The notes: generated by a model from the letters alone, not told the origin. A DNA stretch of 25,242 bases from Clostridia bacterium (GCA_900765095.1 CAAFRB010000078.1:1-25242); one strand, 5' to 3'; positions 7,003-14,173 are shown, numbered from the stretch's first letter. Numbers and translations are program-made.

Positions 7003-7752
7003 TTATCTAATTTTAGCCTTTTTCTTAAACAAGTTAGCAATTGGCCTAACAAATGCGTCATACATCTTCTCTTTAAATGTCTTTCTAAGAGCAAGTGACA
7101 TTTCCTCATCAGAAGATTCTTCTACAATAGTATACTTAGCATCATATTCAGCTTGTAACCTTGCAATAGCAGGCTCAATCTCAGCCTTTATATACTCAAG
7201 AGCACTATTCTTGCTTGTAGTCCTCTCCAAGTCAATAGCGATATGAACACTGTTTTCCAAATTACTTACCTTTGATTTAATTATTTTTTCAGCCTTAATA
7301 TATTCTTCAGATTCTGGAACAGCTGTAGCTATAGTTTCCAAGTGTTCCTTCATCGGAGCTAATTCTTCTTTTTGTAGCTCTTCTTCGTATTCTGTCAAAG
7401 GATTAGCAGCCATAGCAGATATATACATAGCTGACAATCTTCTACTCATCTCAAGATTTACTTTTGCTTGCGATTTAAGCTCAACTATCTTAGTTGTGCC
7501 ATCAACCACCTGTTTTACAGCATCTGCTTGTAATGCCTTCAATTTATCTAAAAGTTCAACCGGGAACTCATCAGTATTGCAAGTAAGTGCGTAATCCTTC
7601 AAATCAGCAATCAACTTCTTAAACGCATCGTCTTCTTCCCAAAGTATCAAAGACTTCTTGCTGTTTGGATTTATCATTTTTTCAAGTTTTTCTAGCTTTT
7701 GAATTTGCTTTTGTAACTCTACTGAATGTACATTAATCTCGTTATTCTCCAT
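7003..7752 (-). CDS. Unknown 249-residue coiled-coil protein
   Basis: Not recognised. The product is soluble, acidic in the middle and helical, with likely coiled coils at about residues 8-28, 60-105 and 120-215, and a basic C-terminus (LFKKKAKIR). It has no signal peptide and no membrane helix. It has a sigma-A-like promoter at 7821-7849 and its own terminator. The ribosome binding site is odd: GGAGGG lies 34 bases before the ATG, separated by a hairpin, and no site lies at normal distance (see 7762-7791). An in-frame stop seven codons upstream excludes a longer protein. The general look recalls scaffold or phage-shock-type helical proteins, but that is only an impression. Confidence 0.75.
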   Translation of the reverse strand: MENNEINVHSVELQKQIQKLEKLEKMINPNSKKSLILWEEDDAFKKLIADLKDYALTCNTDEFPVELLDKLKALQADAVKQVVDGTTKIVELKSQAKVNLEMSRRLSAMYISAMAANPLTEYEEELQKEELAPMKEHLETIATAVPESEEYIKAEKIIKSKVSNLENSVHIAIDLERTTSKNSALEYIKAEIEPAIARLQAEYDAKYTIVEESSDEEMSLALRKTFKEKMYDAFVRPIANLFKKKAKIR

Positions 7753-7761
7753 AGTAATTAC

Positions 7762-7791
7762 TAAGCGACTTTAGATTATCGCTTACCCTCC
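7762..7791 (-). promoter_or_regulatory. Ribosome binding site bridged by a hairpin
   Basis: On the minus strand GGAGGG (7786-7791) is followed at once by a 7-bp stem TAAGCGA/TCGCTTA (7779-7785 with 7762-7768, 10-base loop), then nine bases and the ATG at 7752. Folding the hairpin shortens the spacing from 33 bases to nine. Confidence 0.5.
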
Positions 7792-7820
7792 TATTCTCTT
7801 TTGTACTATCTTTCACTACA

Positions 7821-7849
7821 ATTGTACAATTTTCGATATATTTTTACAA
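7821..7849 (-). promoter_or_regulatory. Likely promoter of the 7003-7752 gene
   Basis: On the minus strand TTGTAA (7844-7849), 17-base spacer, TACAAT (7821-7826). Confidence 0.55.
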
Positions 7850-7909
7850 TTACAATAGCATTAAGTTTATGTTACAAATACATTACAGCAAATTCTTATT
7901 TCCCTAGCA

Positions 7910-8863
7910 TTATTCATTAAACATTTCATCCAATCTTAGTAATTGATTATACTTGGCAGTCCTTTCACCTCTTACAGGGGCACCAGTTTTAATAAACTTA
8001 ATATTTAGCCCAACACTAAAATCAGCAATAAATGTATCTTCAGTTTCTCCAGAACGGTGCGACATTATCGGCATATAGCCATTCGCTTTAGCAGTTTTCA
8101 CAGTTTCTATAGTTTCGGTCACTGTGCCTATCTGATTTGGCTTAATAAGAATACTATTGGCAATCCTGTTATCAATTCCATACCACAATCTATCAACATT
8201 CGTAACAAATAAATCATCACCAACCAAATATATATCTTTTGAAAGCTCCTCAGTCATATACTTCCAGCCATCCCAATCTTCTTCTGCAAGACCATCCTCA
8301 ATAGAAAAAATAGGATACTTCTTTACCAACTCCTTATAATACGCCACCATTTCGTTTGCTGTCTTCTTTTCGCCAGTTTTCCAGAACTCATATAAATTAT
8401 CTTTTTTATTATACATTTCGCTAGCAGCAACATCCAAAGAAATCTTTATTTTCCCTGCATAATCAGCCTTTTTTATAGCTCTATCTATAAACTCCAACGC
8501 TTCCTCATCATTTTTCAAATTAGGAGCAAAACCACCTTCATCGCCAACACCAGACAAAAGCTTTTCCTCTTTCAATATACTTTTTAACGCATAATAAATT
8601 TCGCTACAAGCCCTTATTTTATTAGGAAACTCCTTAACACCAATCGGAACAATCATAAACTCCTGAATATTTACATTATTATCCGCATGTTGACCACCAT
8701 TTAAAATATTCATCATTGGGCATGGAATACTCGAACCAGATATTCCACCTAAATACATAGCTAAAGGCACTCCCAAATTATCTGCAGCAGCATTAGCCAC
8801 AGCCATAGAAACTCCGAAGAATCGCATTAGCACCAAGTCTAGACTTGTTATCTGTTCCATCAA
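7910..8863 (-). CDS. eno: Enolase, C-terminal fragment after a +1 frameshift
   Basis: Enolase converts 2-phosphoglycerate to phosphoenolpyruvate in glycolysis. This part carries the barrel domain: GDEGGFAP with the acid/base Glu, the metal-binding Asp and Glu residues in DVAAS, SIEDG and GDD, IKPNQIGT with the catalytic Lys, and SHRSGETED. The homologous reading begins at GVSMAVANAA, whose first codon is GGA just after base 8816. The residues before it in this frame (8817-8863) are not enolase-like. The N-terminal fragment lies in another frame (8793-9176). Removing one base gives a continuous protein of about 416-421 residues, normal for the family. There is no second enolase in the window. 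Confidence 0.93.
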   Translation of the reverse strand: MMEQITSLDLVLMRFFGVSMAVANAAADNLGVPLAMYLGGISGSSIPCPMMNILNGGQHADNNVNIQEFMIVPIGVKEFPNKIRACSEIYYALKSILKEEKLLSGVGDEGGFAPNLKNDEEALEFIDRAIKKADYAGKIKISLDVAASEMYNKKDNLYEFWKTGEKKTANEMVAYYKELVKKYPIFSIEDGLAEEDWDGWKYMTEELSKDIYLVGDDLFVTNVDRLWYGIDNRIANSILIKPNQIGTVTETIETVKTAKANGYMPIMSHRSGETEDTFIADFSVGLNIKFIKTGAPVRGERTAKYNQLLRLDEMFNE

Positions 8864-9176
8864 GCTTAATCATAATATTATCAATCTTTTCCTGTTCAAA
8901 CACATTTTCACCCAAAAGCTTTTCAGCAATAATCTCATTCACATTATTTACCGCTTTTCTTACTCCATTTCCATTATATCTAGTTTCATCCCTATCTCTA
9001 AGCTCAATTGCTTCAGCATCACCGGTTGATGCTCCAGAAGGAACAATAGCCCTTCCAAAATCACCAAGTTCAGTCATAACTTCAACCTCAACTGTAGGCT
9101 TTCCTCTAGAATCCAGCACTTCACGAGCTCTTATACTTTCTATCCCAACAAACCTCTTAATAACAAACACCTCCAT
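8793..9176 (-). CDS. eno: Enolase, N-terminal fragment before a +1 frameshift
   Basis: N-terminal domain of enolase with AREVLDSRGKPTVEVEV, PSGASTG (the mobile active-site loop) and NKSRLGANAIL, after which the frame departs at codon CTT-CGG (CGG at 8816-8814). Skipping one base gives the expected GVSMAVANAA in the frame of 7910-8863. The start is unclear. ATG at 9176 has no ribosome binding site and its own bases overlap ATGGAGGTG. The only good GGAGGTG points to ATT at 9161, which would give a protein starting KRFVGIESIRARE, matching the usual enolase N-terminus length. ATT starts are rare. Confidence 0.9.
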   Translation of the reverse strand: MEVFVIKRFVGIESIRAREVLDSRGKPTVEVEVMTELGDFGRAIVPSGASTGDAEAIELRDRDETRYNGNGVRKAVNNVNEIIAEKLLGENVFEQEKIDNIMIKLDGTDNKSRLGANAILRSFYGCG

Positions 9177-9254
9177 ATAAAATTCTATATACATATTATT
9201 CCAAATAACAGGGCAAATATTCTAATCATTTTATACTTCGGACAGTAAATTAAA

Positions 9255-9521
9255 CTACACACTATCATAATGCGTAAAAGCGCTAACCACTTGAATAATT
9301 TTCGTTTCTTCATTAACTTTGTATATTAACCTATGTTGTATATTTATTCTACGTGAATAATATTCTTTAAGTTCTCCAAGCAATTTCTCATAAGGTGGCG
9401 GATTTTGGTAAGGATTTACTTTAATTACTTCTATCAATTTTTTCAGTTTCCCATCCAATTTGCTTTCTCTTAACTTATCAATTTCTTTTATCACACTCTT
9501 GTGAAATTTAATTTCATACAC
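9255..9521 (-). CDS. YoeB/Txe-family toxin
   Basis: Ribosome-dependent mRNA endonuclease toxin of the RelE/YoeB fold, 88 residues. The family pattern is clear: KSVIKEIDKL, NPYQNPPPYEKL (compare NPFxxxGxPEKL), GELKEYYSRRINIQHRLIYKV, and a C-terminal His-Tyr near SAFTHYDSV that matches the catalytic C-terminus of YoeB. It starts with GTG at 9521, one base after the antitoxin stop, with GAGGTG ten bases upstream inside the antitoxin gene, so its translation is coupled to the antitoxin. Confidence 0.9.
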   Translation of the reverse strand: MYEIKFHKSVIKEIDKLRESKLDGKLKKLIEVIKVNPYQNPPPYEKLLGELKEYYSRRINIQHRLIYKVNEETKIIQVVSAFTHYDSV

Positions 9522-9522
9522 T

Positions 9523-9771
9523 CTATAAGTTCACCTCATCTTCACTTACAAAATCCTCTTCTCCAGAATCACCTCTTCTTATAATTTCATCCTTTAACCC
9601 AGGAACAGACATAATATAAACAGTTTCTAATAAGCTGTTATAATCCTCTTCTGAAAGCACTATAGCATTGCCATTTTTAGTAGAAATATTAATTGGCTCA
9701 TTATACTCTATAGTAGTTTCAAGCATTTCATATATATTCTTGCGGAAATTAGTCACATTTGTATTTTTCAT
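9523..9771 (-). CDS. YefM/Phd-family antitoxin
   Basis: The 82-residue antitoxin neutralises the toxin and represses the operon with it. The N-terminal Phd fold (TNVTNFRKNIYEML, then PINISTKNGNAIVLSEEDYNSL) binds DNA; the acidic C-terminal tail (GEEDFVSEDEVNL) would wrap the toxin. ATG at 9771 is preferred over an upstream GTG at 9780, which sits inside the purine-rich ribosome binding site. The gene precedes the toxin, the usual order. Promoter and operator are visible just upstream (9792-9820). Confidence 0.9.
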   Translation of the reverse strand: MKNTNVTNFRKNIYEMLETTIEYNEPINISTKNGNAIVLSEEDYNSLLETVYIMSVPGLKDEIIRRGDSGEEDFVSEDEVNL

Positions 9772-9791
9772 TACTCCCACCCCTTGTATAA

Positions 9792-9820
9792 ATTATAGCG
9801 TACTTATTTACGTACGTCAA
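9792..9820 (-). promoter_or_regulatory. Toxin-antitoxin promoter with embedded operator
   Basis: On the minus strand TTGACG (9815-9820), 17-base spacer, perfect TATAAT (9792-9797). An inverted repeat CGTAC-N8-GTACG (9799-9816) fills the spacer and touches the -35, where a bound antitoxin or complex would exclude RNA polymerase. Confidence 0.8.
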
Positions 9821-9840
9821 TATATTATATGTTTTTAGCA

Positions 9841-9880
9841 AAAAAATATACTCACCAAAATTAATTAGTGAGTATATTTT
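9841..9880 (-). terminator. Terminator of the GGGtGRT operon
   Basis: Perfect 13-bp stem on the minus strand (9868-9880 with 9843-9855, AAAATATACTCAC), 12-base loop, then T-run. It starts six bases after the stop codon. Confidence 0.85.
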
Positions 9881-9885
9881 ATAAT

Positions 9886-10884
9886 CTATTTCATAGCCTC
9901 TTCTACCGCAACGGCTACTGCAACAGTGGCACCAACCATAGGGTTGTTACCCATACCAATTAGTCCCATCATTTCAACGTGAGCTGGTACAGAAGATGAA
10001 CCTGCGAATTGTGCATCTGAATGCATTCTTCCCATTGTATCAGTCATACCATAAGAAGCAGGTCCTGCAGCCATATTATCTGGATGCAATGTTCTACCTG
10101 TTCCACCACCTGAAGCAACTGAGAAATATTTCTTTCCAAGTTCGATACATTCTTTCTTATATGTTCCCGCAACTGGATGTTGGAATCTTGTTGGATTTGT
10201 TGAGTTACCAGTAATTGATACATCAACGCCCTCTAAGTGCATTATTGCAACGCCTTCTCTAACATCGTTTGCACCATAACATCTAACAGCAGCTCTTTCA
10301 CCTTTTGAATAAGCAATTTCTTCTACAACATTAACCTTACCTGTGAAGAAATCAAAATCTGTTTTAACATAAGTGAAGCCATTAATTCTTGAAATAATTT
10401 GTGCAGCATCTTTACCTAAACCATTTAAAATAACTCTTAGTGGCTCTTTTCTAACTTTGTTTGCTGATTTTGCGATACCAATAGCACCTTCAGCAGCAGC
10501 AAAGCTTTCGTGACCAGCTAAGAAAGCAAAACACTTTGTATCTTCTGACAATAGCATTGATGCTAGGTTACCATGACCAAGACCAACTTTTCTATCATCT
10601 GCAACGCTTCCAGGAATACAGAATGATTGCAAGCCTTCACCGATTGCCTTAGCAGCATCTGCAGCTTTTGTGCAACCTTTTTTAATTGCTATTGCAGCAC
10701 CAACCGTATATGCCCAACATGCGTTTTCAAAGCAAATTGGTTGAATACCTTTAACTATATCATAAGGGCTAAAACCTTTTTCATCACAAATAGCTTTAGC
10801 TTCATCTAAGTCTTTAATACCATATTTATTAAGTACTGGTATTATTTGATCTATTCTTCTTTCATAACTTTCAAATAAACTCAT
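9886..10884 (-). CDS. GGGtGRT protein (Fe-S scaffold partner)
   Basis: Member of the family named after its glycine-rich motif, seen here as SGGGTGRT in the C-terminal third. About 332 residues, cytosolic, with conserved Cys (PICFENACWAY, SFCIPGS) and glycine-rich segments (GLGHGNLAS, LAGHESFAAAEGA). It is encoded 38 bases after an iron-sulfur scaffold-type gene, the usual pairing for this family. A role in Fe-S or sulfur handling is inferred from that pairing; I know of no settled activity. The ribosome binding site AGGGA at 10894-10898 touches an ATG at 10893 but sits nine bases from the ATG at 10884, which I prefer. Confidence 0.88.
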   Translation of the reverse strand: MSLFESYERRIDQIIPVLNKYGIKDLDEAKAICDEKGFSPYDIVKGIQPICFENACWAYTVGAAIAIKKGCTKAADAAKAIGEGLQSFCIPGSVADDRKVGLGHGNLASMLLSEDTKCFAFLAGHESFAAAEGAIGIAKSANKVRKEPLRVILNGLGKDAAQIISRINGFTYVKTDFDFFTGKVNVVEEIAYSKGERAAVRCYGANDVREGVAIMHLEGVDVSITGNSTNPTRFQHPVAGTYKKECIELGKKYFSVASGGGTGRTLHPDNMAAGPASYGMTDTMGRMHSDAQFAGSSSVPAHVEMMGLIGMGNNPMVGATVAVAVAVEEAMK

Positions 10885-10922
10885 TATCTTCATTCCCTTC
10901 TATTTTAATATAAATATCCATA

Positions 10923-11615
10923 CTATTCAGCTCTAGGATCAATCTTCTTAACAGCCTCATCAAATCTACCATATTGACCGCTTGCTTTTTCGATTGCTTC
11001 TTTTGGTTCAATACCCTTTTTGATATTCTCCATCATTTTTCCTAGGTTAACATACTTATATCCAATTATTTGGTTATCTGCATCTAAGCCTATTTCAGTT
11101 ATGTATCCTTCTGCAAGTTCAAGATATCTAGGACCTTTCAAGCTTGTACTGTAAATTGTACCAACTTGGCTTCTGTGACCCTTTCCTAAATCCTCAAGAC
11201 CTGCGCCTATTGGAAGACCATTTTCAGAGAAAGCAGATTGTGTTCTACCATAAACGATCTGCAAGAATAACTCTCTCATTGCTGTATTTATAGCATCACA
11301 AACTAAGTCTGTATTTAATGCTTCTAATATTGTTTTTCCAACTAATATTTCTCCTGCCATAGCTGCTGAGTGTGTCATACCAGAACAACCAATAGTTTCA
11401 ATAAGAGCTTCTTGGATTATTCCCTCTTTAACATTCAATGTTAACTTACAAGCTCCTTGTTGTGGTGCACACCAGCCTATACCATGTGTTAAACCTGATA
11501 TATCTTTAATTTCTTTTGATTTCACCCATTTACCTTCTTCTGGTATTGGTGCTGGTCCATGATCAACGCCTTTTGCTACTGGACACATATTTTCAACTTC
11601 TTTTGAATATATCAT
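10923..11615 (-). CDS. Iron-sulfur cluster assembly scaffold-type protein (NifU/IscU-like)
   Basis: A 230-residue protein with an IscU/NifU-like core: WCAPQQGACKLTLNV, TIGCSGMTHSAAMAGEILVGK and the following helix resemble the scaffold's Cys ligand region. It lacks the standard DHF and LCLGC motifs of housekeeping IscU/SufU, as is usual for the variant next to GGGtGRT proteins. ATG at 11615 is chosen because AAAGGA precedes it at about nine bases; a longer frame to 11711 runs through the promoter. A consensus sigma-A promoter (11680-11708) drives this operon, divergent from the spoVA operon. Confidence 0.85.
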   Translation of the reverse strand: MIYSKEVENMCPVAKGVDHGPAPIPEEGKWVKSKEIKDISGLTHGIGWCAPQQGACKLTLNVKEGIIQEALIETIGCSGMTHSAAMAGEILVGKTILEALNTDLVCDAINTAMRELFLQIVYGRTQSAFSENGLPIGAGLEDLGKGHRSQVGTIYSTSLKGPRYLELAEGYITEIGLDADNQIIGYKYVNLGKMMENIKKGIEPKEAIEKASGQYGRFDEAVKKIDPRAE

Positions 11616-11679
11616 TCTTTTCATTCCTTTCTCTTTTTTAATATAAAATAACAACGTACTTCTTCCAACTGCCACCCTC

Positions 11680-11708
11680 ATTATATATAAAAAAACATCA
11701 CATTTCAA
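11680..11708 (-). promoter_or_regulatory. Sigma-A promoter of the Fe-S scaffold/GGGtGRT operon
   Basis: On the minus strand TTGAAA (11703-11708), 17-base spacer, perfect TATAAT (11680-11685). Confidence 0.75.
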
Positions 11709-11729
11709 CAAATATCTACATTAAATTTT

Positions 11730-11759
11730 TGCATATTTTTTGAAAATTTGTTCAAAATA
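11730..11759 (+). promoter_or_regulatory. Possible sigma-G promoter of the dodecin-like/spoVAC/spoVAD operon
   Basis: TGCATA (11730-11735), 17-base spacer, CAAAATA (11753-11759). This resembles the forespore sigma-G pattern (TGMATA, CATAMTA) expected for spoVA genes. The ribosome binding site begins 12 bases later. The match is partial. Confidence 0.45.
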
Positions 11760-11783
11760 TTTATTAAATTGGAGGTGTTTTAT

Positions 11784-12002
11784 TTGAGCGTTACAAAAAG
11801 TTTAAACATACAAGGTATTTCAAATGTATCTTTTGAAGATGCTGTAAAAGTGGCATTTGAAGAAGTATCTCAAAGTGTAGACCACATATTTGATATAAAA
11901 ATATTAGGATTAAACTGCACAATCAGAGATAACAAAATTCATGAGTATATAGCAGATACAAAAATATGTTTTAAAGTTGATACAGAAAGGGCGAAAAACT
12001 AA
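11784..12002 (+). CDS. Dodecin-family protein in the spoVA operon
   Basis: A 72-residue protein with the dodecin fold pattern: a first strand (TKSLNIQGIS), the SFEDAVKVAFEEVSQSV helix (compare SWEDAI/AV in dodecins) and two long strands ending in ICFKVDTE. Dodecins are 12-mers that store flavins. The Trp that stacks on the flavin, in the family's RWFEV stretch, aligns here with Asp (FDIKIL), so flavin binding is doubtful. TTG at 11784 is the start: GGAGGTG lies six bases upstream, and the longer ATG frame from 11748 runs through that site. Its stop overlaps the spoVAC start (TAATG), so the two are translationally coupled. It therefore probably serves in the forespore. Confidence 0.82.
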   Translation: MSVTKSLNIQGISNVSFEDAVKVAFEEVSQSVDHIFDIKILGLNCTIRDNKIHEYIADTKICFKVDTERAKN

Positions 12003-12448
12003 TGAAACCTATTGAAACAAAGAAAGATTATCAGGCTTATGTCGATGCAAAAACCCCCAACTCCCCGATATGGCTTAACATCTTAAAAGCATTTTTTGTT
12101 GGTGGCATAATATGCTTGATTGGACAGTTTATATCAGATTTCTGGGCAAGTAAAGGACTCGATCAAGATGCAGTATCATCCGCAACAAGTATTTCTCTAA
12201 TATTCATCGGAATATTCTTAACTGCAATAAACGTCTATAACAAAATCGGTAAATTCGCTGGTGCCGGCTCAATAGTCCCTATAACAGGGTTTGCAAATTC
12301 AATCTCGTCACCCGCAATTGAATTCAAAAGTGAAGGATTAGTCTTAGGTGTTGGTGCAAAACTATTCCAAATAGCAGGTCCTGTCTTAGTTTATGGAATA
12401 AGTACATCGATGGCAATAGGACTTTTGTATTACATTTTCGGAAAGTAA
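12002..12448 (+). CDS. spoVAC: Stage V sporulation protein AC (SpoVAC)
   Basis: Membrane subunit of the SpoVA dipicolinic acid channel; in Bacillus SpoVAC acts as a mechanosensitive pore. The 148 residues match the family length. A polar N-terminus of about 25 residues is followed by membrane helices (about 26-45, 60-80, 118-146) and the conserved GAGSIVPITGFANSISSPAIE segment, here quoted only as its core GAGS-VPITGFANS. The start shares one base with the dodecin-like stop, and spoVAD begins ten bases after its stop, so the three genes form one operon. spoVAE is not here but at 3886-4251. Confidence 0.93.
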   Translation: MKPIETKKDYQAYVDAKTPNSPIWLNILKAFFVGGIICLIGQFISDFWASKGLDQDAVSSATSISLIFIGIFLTAINVYNKIGKFAGAGSIVPITGFANSISSPAIEFKSEGLVLGVGAKLFQIAGPVLVYGISTSMAIGLLYYIFGK

Positions 12449-12458
12449 GGAGGAAAAA

Positions 12459-13469
12459 ATGGCTGAGAAAAAAGTGGGAACACAAACCGTAAAATTAGCA
12501 AATCCGCCCTGCATCTCTTCTACTTACTCCATAGTAGGTCCAAAAGAAGGTGAAGGACCACTAGGAAAATACTTCGATATAATAATTGAAGATGAATTCT
12601 GGGGCGAAAAAACTTGGGAAAAAACAGAAGCCAAAATAGTAAAAGAATGTGTCGGTGGTTGCCTTGGAAAAGAAAAAGTAAGTAACAGCGATGTTGACTA
12701 CCTATTATCTGGCGACTTATTAAATCAATGCGTATCATCTTCATTTGGTATAAGAGAACGTGAAATACCGTACTTTGGGCTATTTGGAGCATGTTCAACA
12801 TTTTGTGAAAGTTTGAGTCTCGGTGCTATGTTAATAGACGGTGGCATGGCAGACAAAGTAGTCTGCTCAACATCAAGTCACTTCTGTAGTGCAGAAAAGC
12901 AATTTAGATTTCCATTAGAATTAGGAACTCAACGTCCACCTTCTGCACAATGGACTGTAACAGGCTCTGGAACAGCCTTTTTAAATTCAGCTGGCGAAGG
13001 GCCTAAAATAACATATATAACAACAGGAAAAATTGTAGACATGGGAATCAAAGATGCAAACAACATGGGAGCCGCAATGGCACCAGCTGCAGTAGACACA
13101 CTATACGCACACTTCAAAGACACAAAACGTGCACCAAGCTATTACGACATCATATTAACTGGTGATCTAGGCTTTATAGGAAGAGATATATGTTTAGATT
13201 TAATGTCATCACGTGGATACGATATGAAAAACTACTACAACGATTGTGGTTGTTTAATATTTGATAAAGAAAAACAAGATGTCCATTCTGGCGGAAGTGG
13301 TTGTGGTTGTTGCGCAACAACATTTTGCGGTTACGTATACAATCAGTTAAAAGCAAAAAAATTCAAAAAAGTATTGTTGTGTGCAACAGGAGCATTAATG
13401 AGCCCAACAACAGCGCAACAAAACGAAAGCATACTTGGAATCGCACACGCTGTAAGCATAGAGCTATAG
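12459..13469 (+). CDS. spoVAD: Stage V sporulation protein AD (SpoVAD)
   Basis: Soluble, thiolase-fold SpoVA protein that binds dipicolinic acid and is needed for its uptake into the spore. The 336 residues match the family. Visible motifs include LANPPCISSTYSIVGPKEG near the start, FGACSTFCESL (the thiolase nucleophile region), NMGAAMAPAAVDTL, YNDCGCLIFD and HSGGSGCGC near the C-terminus, and the conserved end ATGALMSPTT. AAGGAGG precedes ATG at 12459. The last 17 codons and stop (13417-13470) recur perfectly at 19093-19146. A terminator follows at 13554-13597. Confidence 0.95.
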   Translation: MAEKKVGTQTVKLANPPCISSTYSIVGPKEGEGPLGKYFDIIIEDEFWGEKTWEKTEAKIVKECVGGCLGKEKVSNSDVDYLLSGDLLNQCVSSSFGIREREIPYFGLFGACSTFCESLSLGAMLIDGGMADKVVCSTSSHFCSAEKQFRFPLELGTQRPPSAQWTVTGSGTAFLNSAGEGPKITYITTGKIVDMGIKDANNMGAAMAPAAVDTLYAHFKDTKRAPSYYDIILTGDLGFIGRDICLDLMSSRGYDMKNYYNDCGCLIFDKEKQDVHSGGSGCGCCATTFCGYVYNQLKAKKFKKVLLCATGALMSPTTAQQNESILGIAHAVSIEL

Positions 13470-13470
13470 C
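13417..13470 (+). repeat. 54-bp direct repeat, left copy (end of spoVAD)
   Basis: Identical over 54 bases to 19093-19146. It covers the last 17 spoVAD codons, the TAG and one further base. Sequence diverges at once on both sides. Confidence 0.95.
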
Positions 13471-13553
13471 TCTAATTCAATATATTCACTATCGAAAAAT
13501 TAATATATTTTCAACAATCTTATAACAGCTTTGTGTAGAACGAAAAAGTCAAT

Positions 13554-13597
13554 AAAAAATAGGATTGAAATCATAATGATGATTTCAATCCTATTTT
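13554..13597. terminator. Bidirectional terminator after spoVAD
   Basis: Near-perfect stem of about 19-20 bp (13554-13574 with 13579-13597), loop AATG, with A-run on the left and T-run on the right, so it can work on both strands. It closely resembles the terminator at 395-436. Confidence 0.85.
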
Positions 13598-13715
13598 TGT
13601 AGTTAAATTTCAATATACAAATGAGTTTATGTAATTTAGAATAATGATATATTTATTTAAAACTGAATTTTTTAATATTCAAGCAAATTAAGTTTCAATA
13701 ATTTTTCAAGATATT

Positions 13716-14108
13716 CTATACACATTGCTCTTTATTAATAAATTTCTTTATTAATTCAACATCTTTTTTGTCTTTTTCTCTCACACTTTGTTCTTTATTT
13801 TTCAATAAAAAGTTAAGTTTTTGAACTGGATATCCATCCACAATATCGAATTCAAAAGGATATACACCTTCAACAACAACTTCAACCAAAAAAGATAATC
13901 TATAAAACCCTTTTTCATTTTTACAAGAATCATTAAGATTGTATTTTTCTCTAATAGTACAAAATAATTTCTTTGAAATACATAAGTCAAGATCTTTAGT
14001 TTCTTCACGAATTCCTCTAATAACTAAACTGGCACCTCCCAATACATAATATTCTTTTTTTGAGAAATCAAAGCTATCAATTAATTGCAACAATTCACTT
14101 TTTAACAT
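13716..14108 (-). CDS. Small nucleotidyltransferase-like protein
   Basis: A 130-residue protein with YYVLGGASLVIRGIREETKDLDL near the N-terminus. This is the pattern of minimal nucleotidyltransferase-fold proteins (G-G-S, then an Asp-x-Asp in TKDLDL) seen in AbiEii-like and other toxin-type or uncharacterised families. The third Asp could be in FEFDIVDG. It carries no C-terminal HEPN partner and no neighbour that would make a clear toxin-antitoxin pair. GGGAGA precedes the ATG. Only 19 bases separate it from the terminator of the upstream cassette, so its expression probably depends on read-through. Activity not proven. Confidence 0.65.
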   Translation of the reverse strand: MLKSELLQLIDSFDFSKKEYYVLGGASLVIRGIREETKDLDLCISKKLFCTIREKYNLNDSCKNEKGFYRLSFLVEVVVEGVYPFEFDIVDGYPVQKLNFLLKNKEQSVREKDKKDVELIKKFINKEQCV

Positions 14109-14127
14109 GACTATCTCTCCCTACTCT

Positions 14128-14167
14128 CTAAAAATGGGTTCTGCTGTAAAACAGAACCCATTTTTAG
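14128..14167 (-). terminator. Terminator after the cytidylyltransferase gene
   Basis: Perfect 16-bp stem (14128-14143 with 14152-14167), 8-base loop, T-run within the 3' arm on the minus strand. It begins seven bases after the stop codon at 14174. Confidence 0.85.
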
Positions 14168-14173
14168 TCATCG

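Noticed and set aside
10044..10226. Open frames on both strands inside the GGGtGRT gene, and similar frames inside mutS2, spoVAD and others
   Set aside because: They have no ribosome binding sites or family features and run through conserved genes in other frames.
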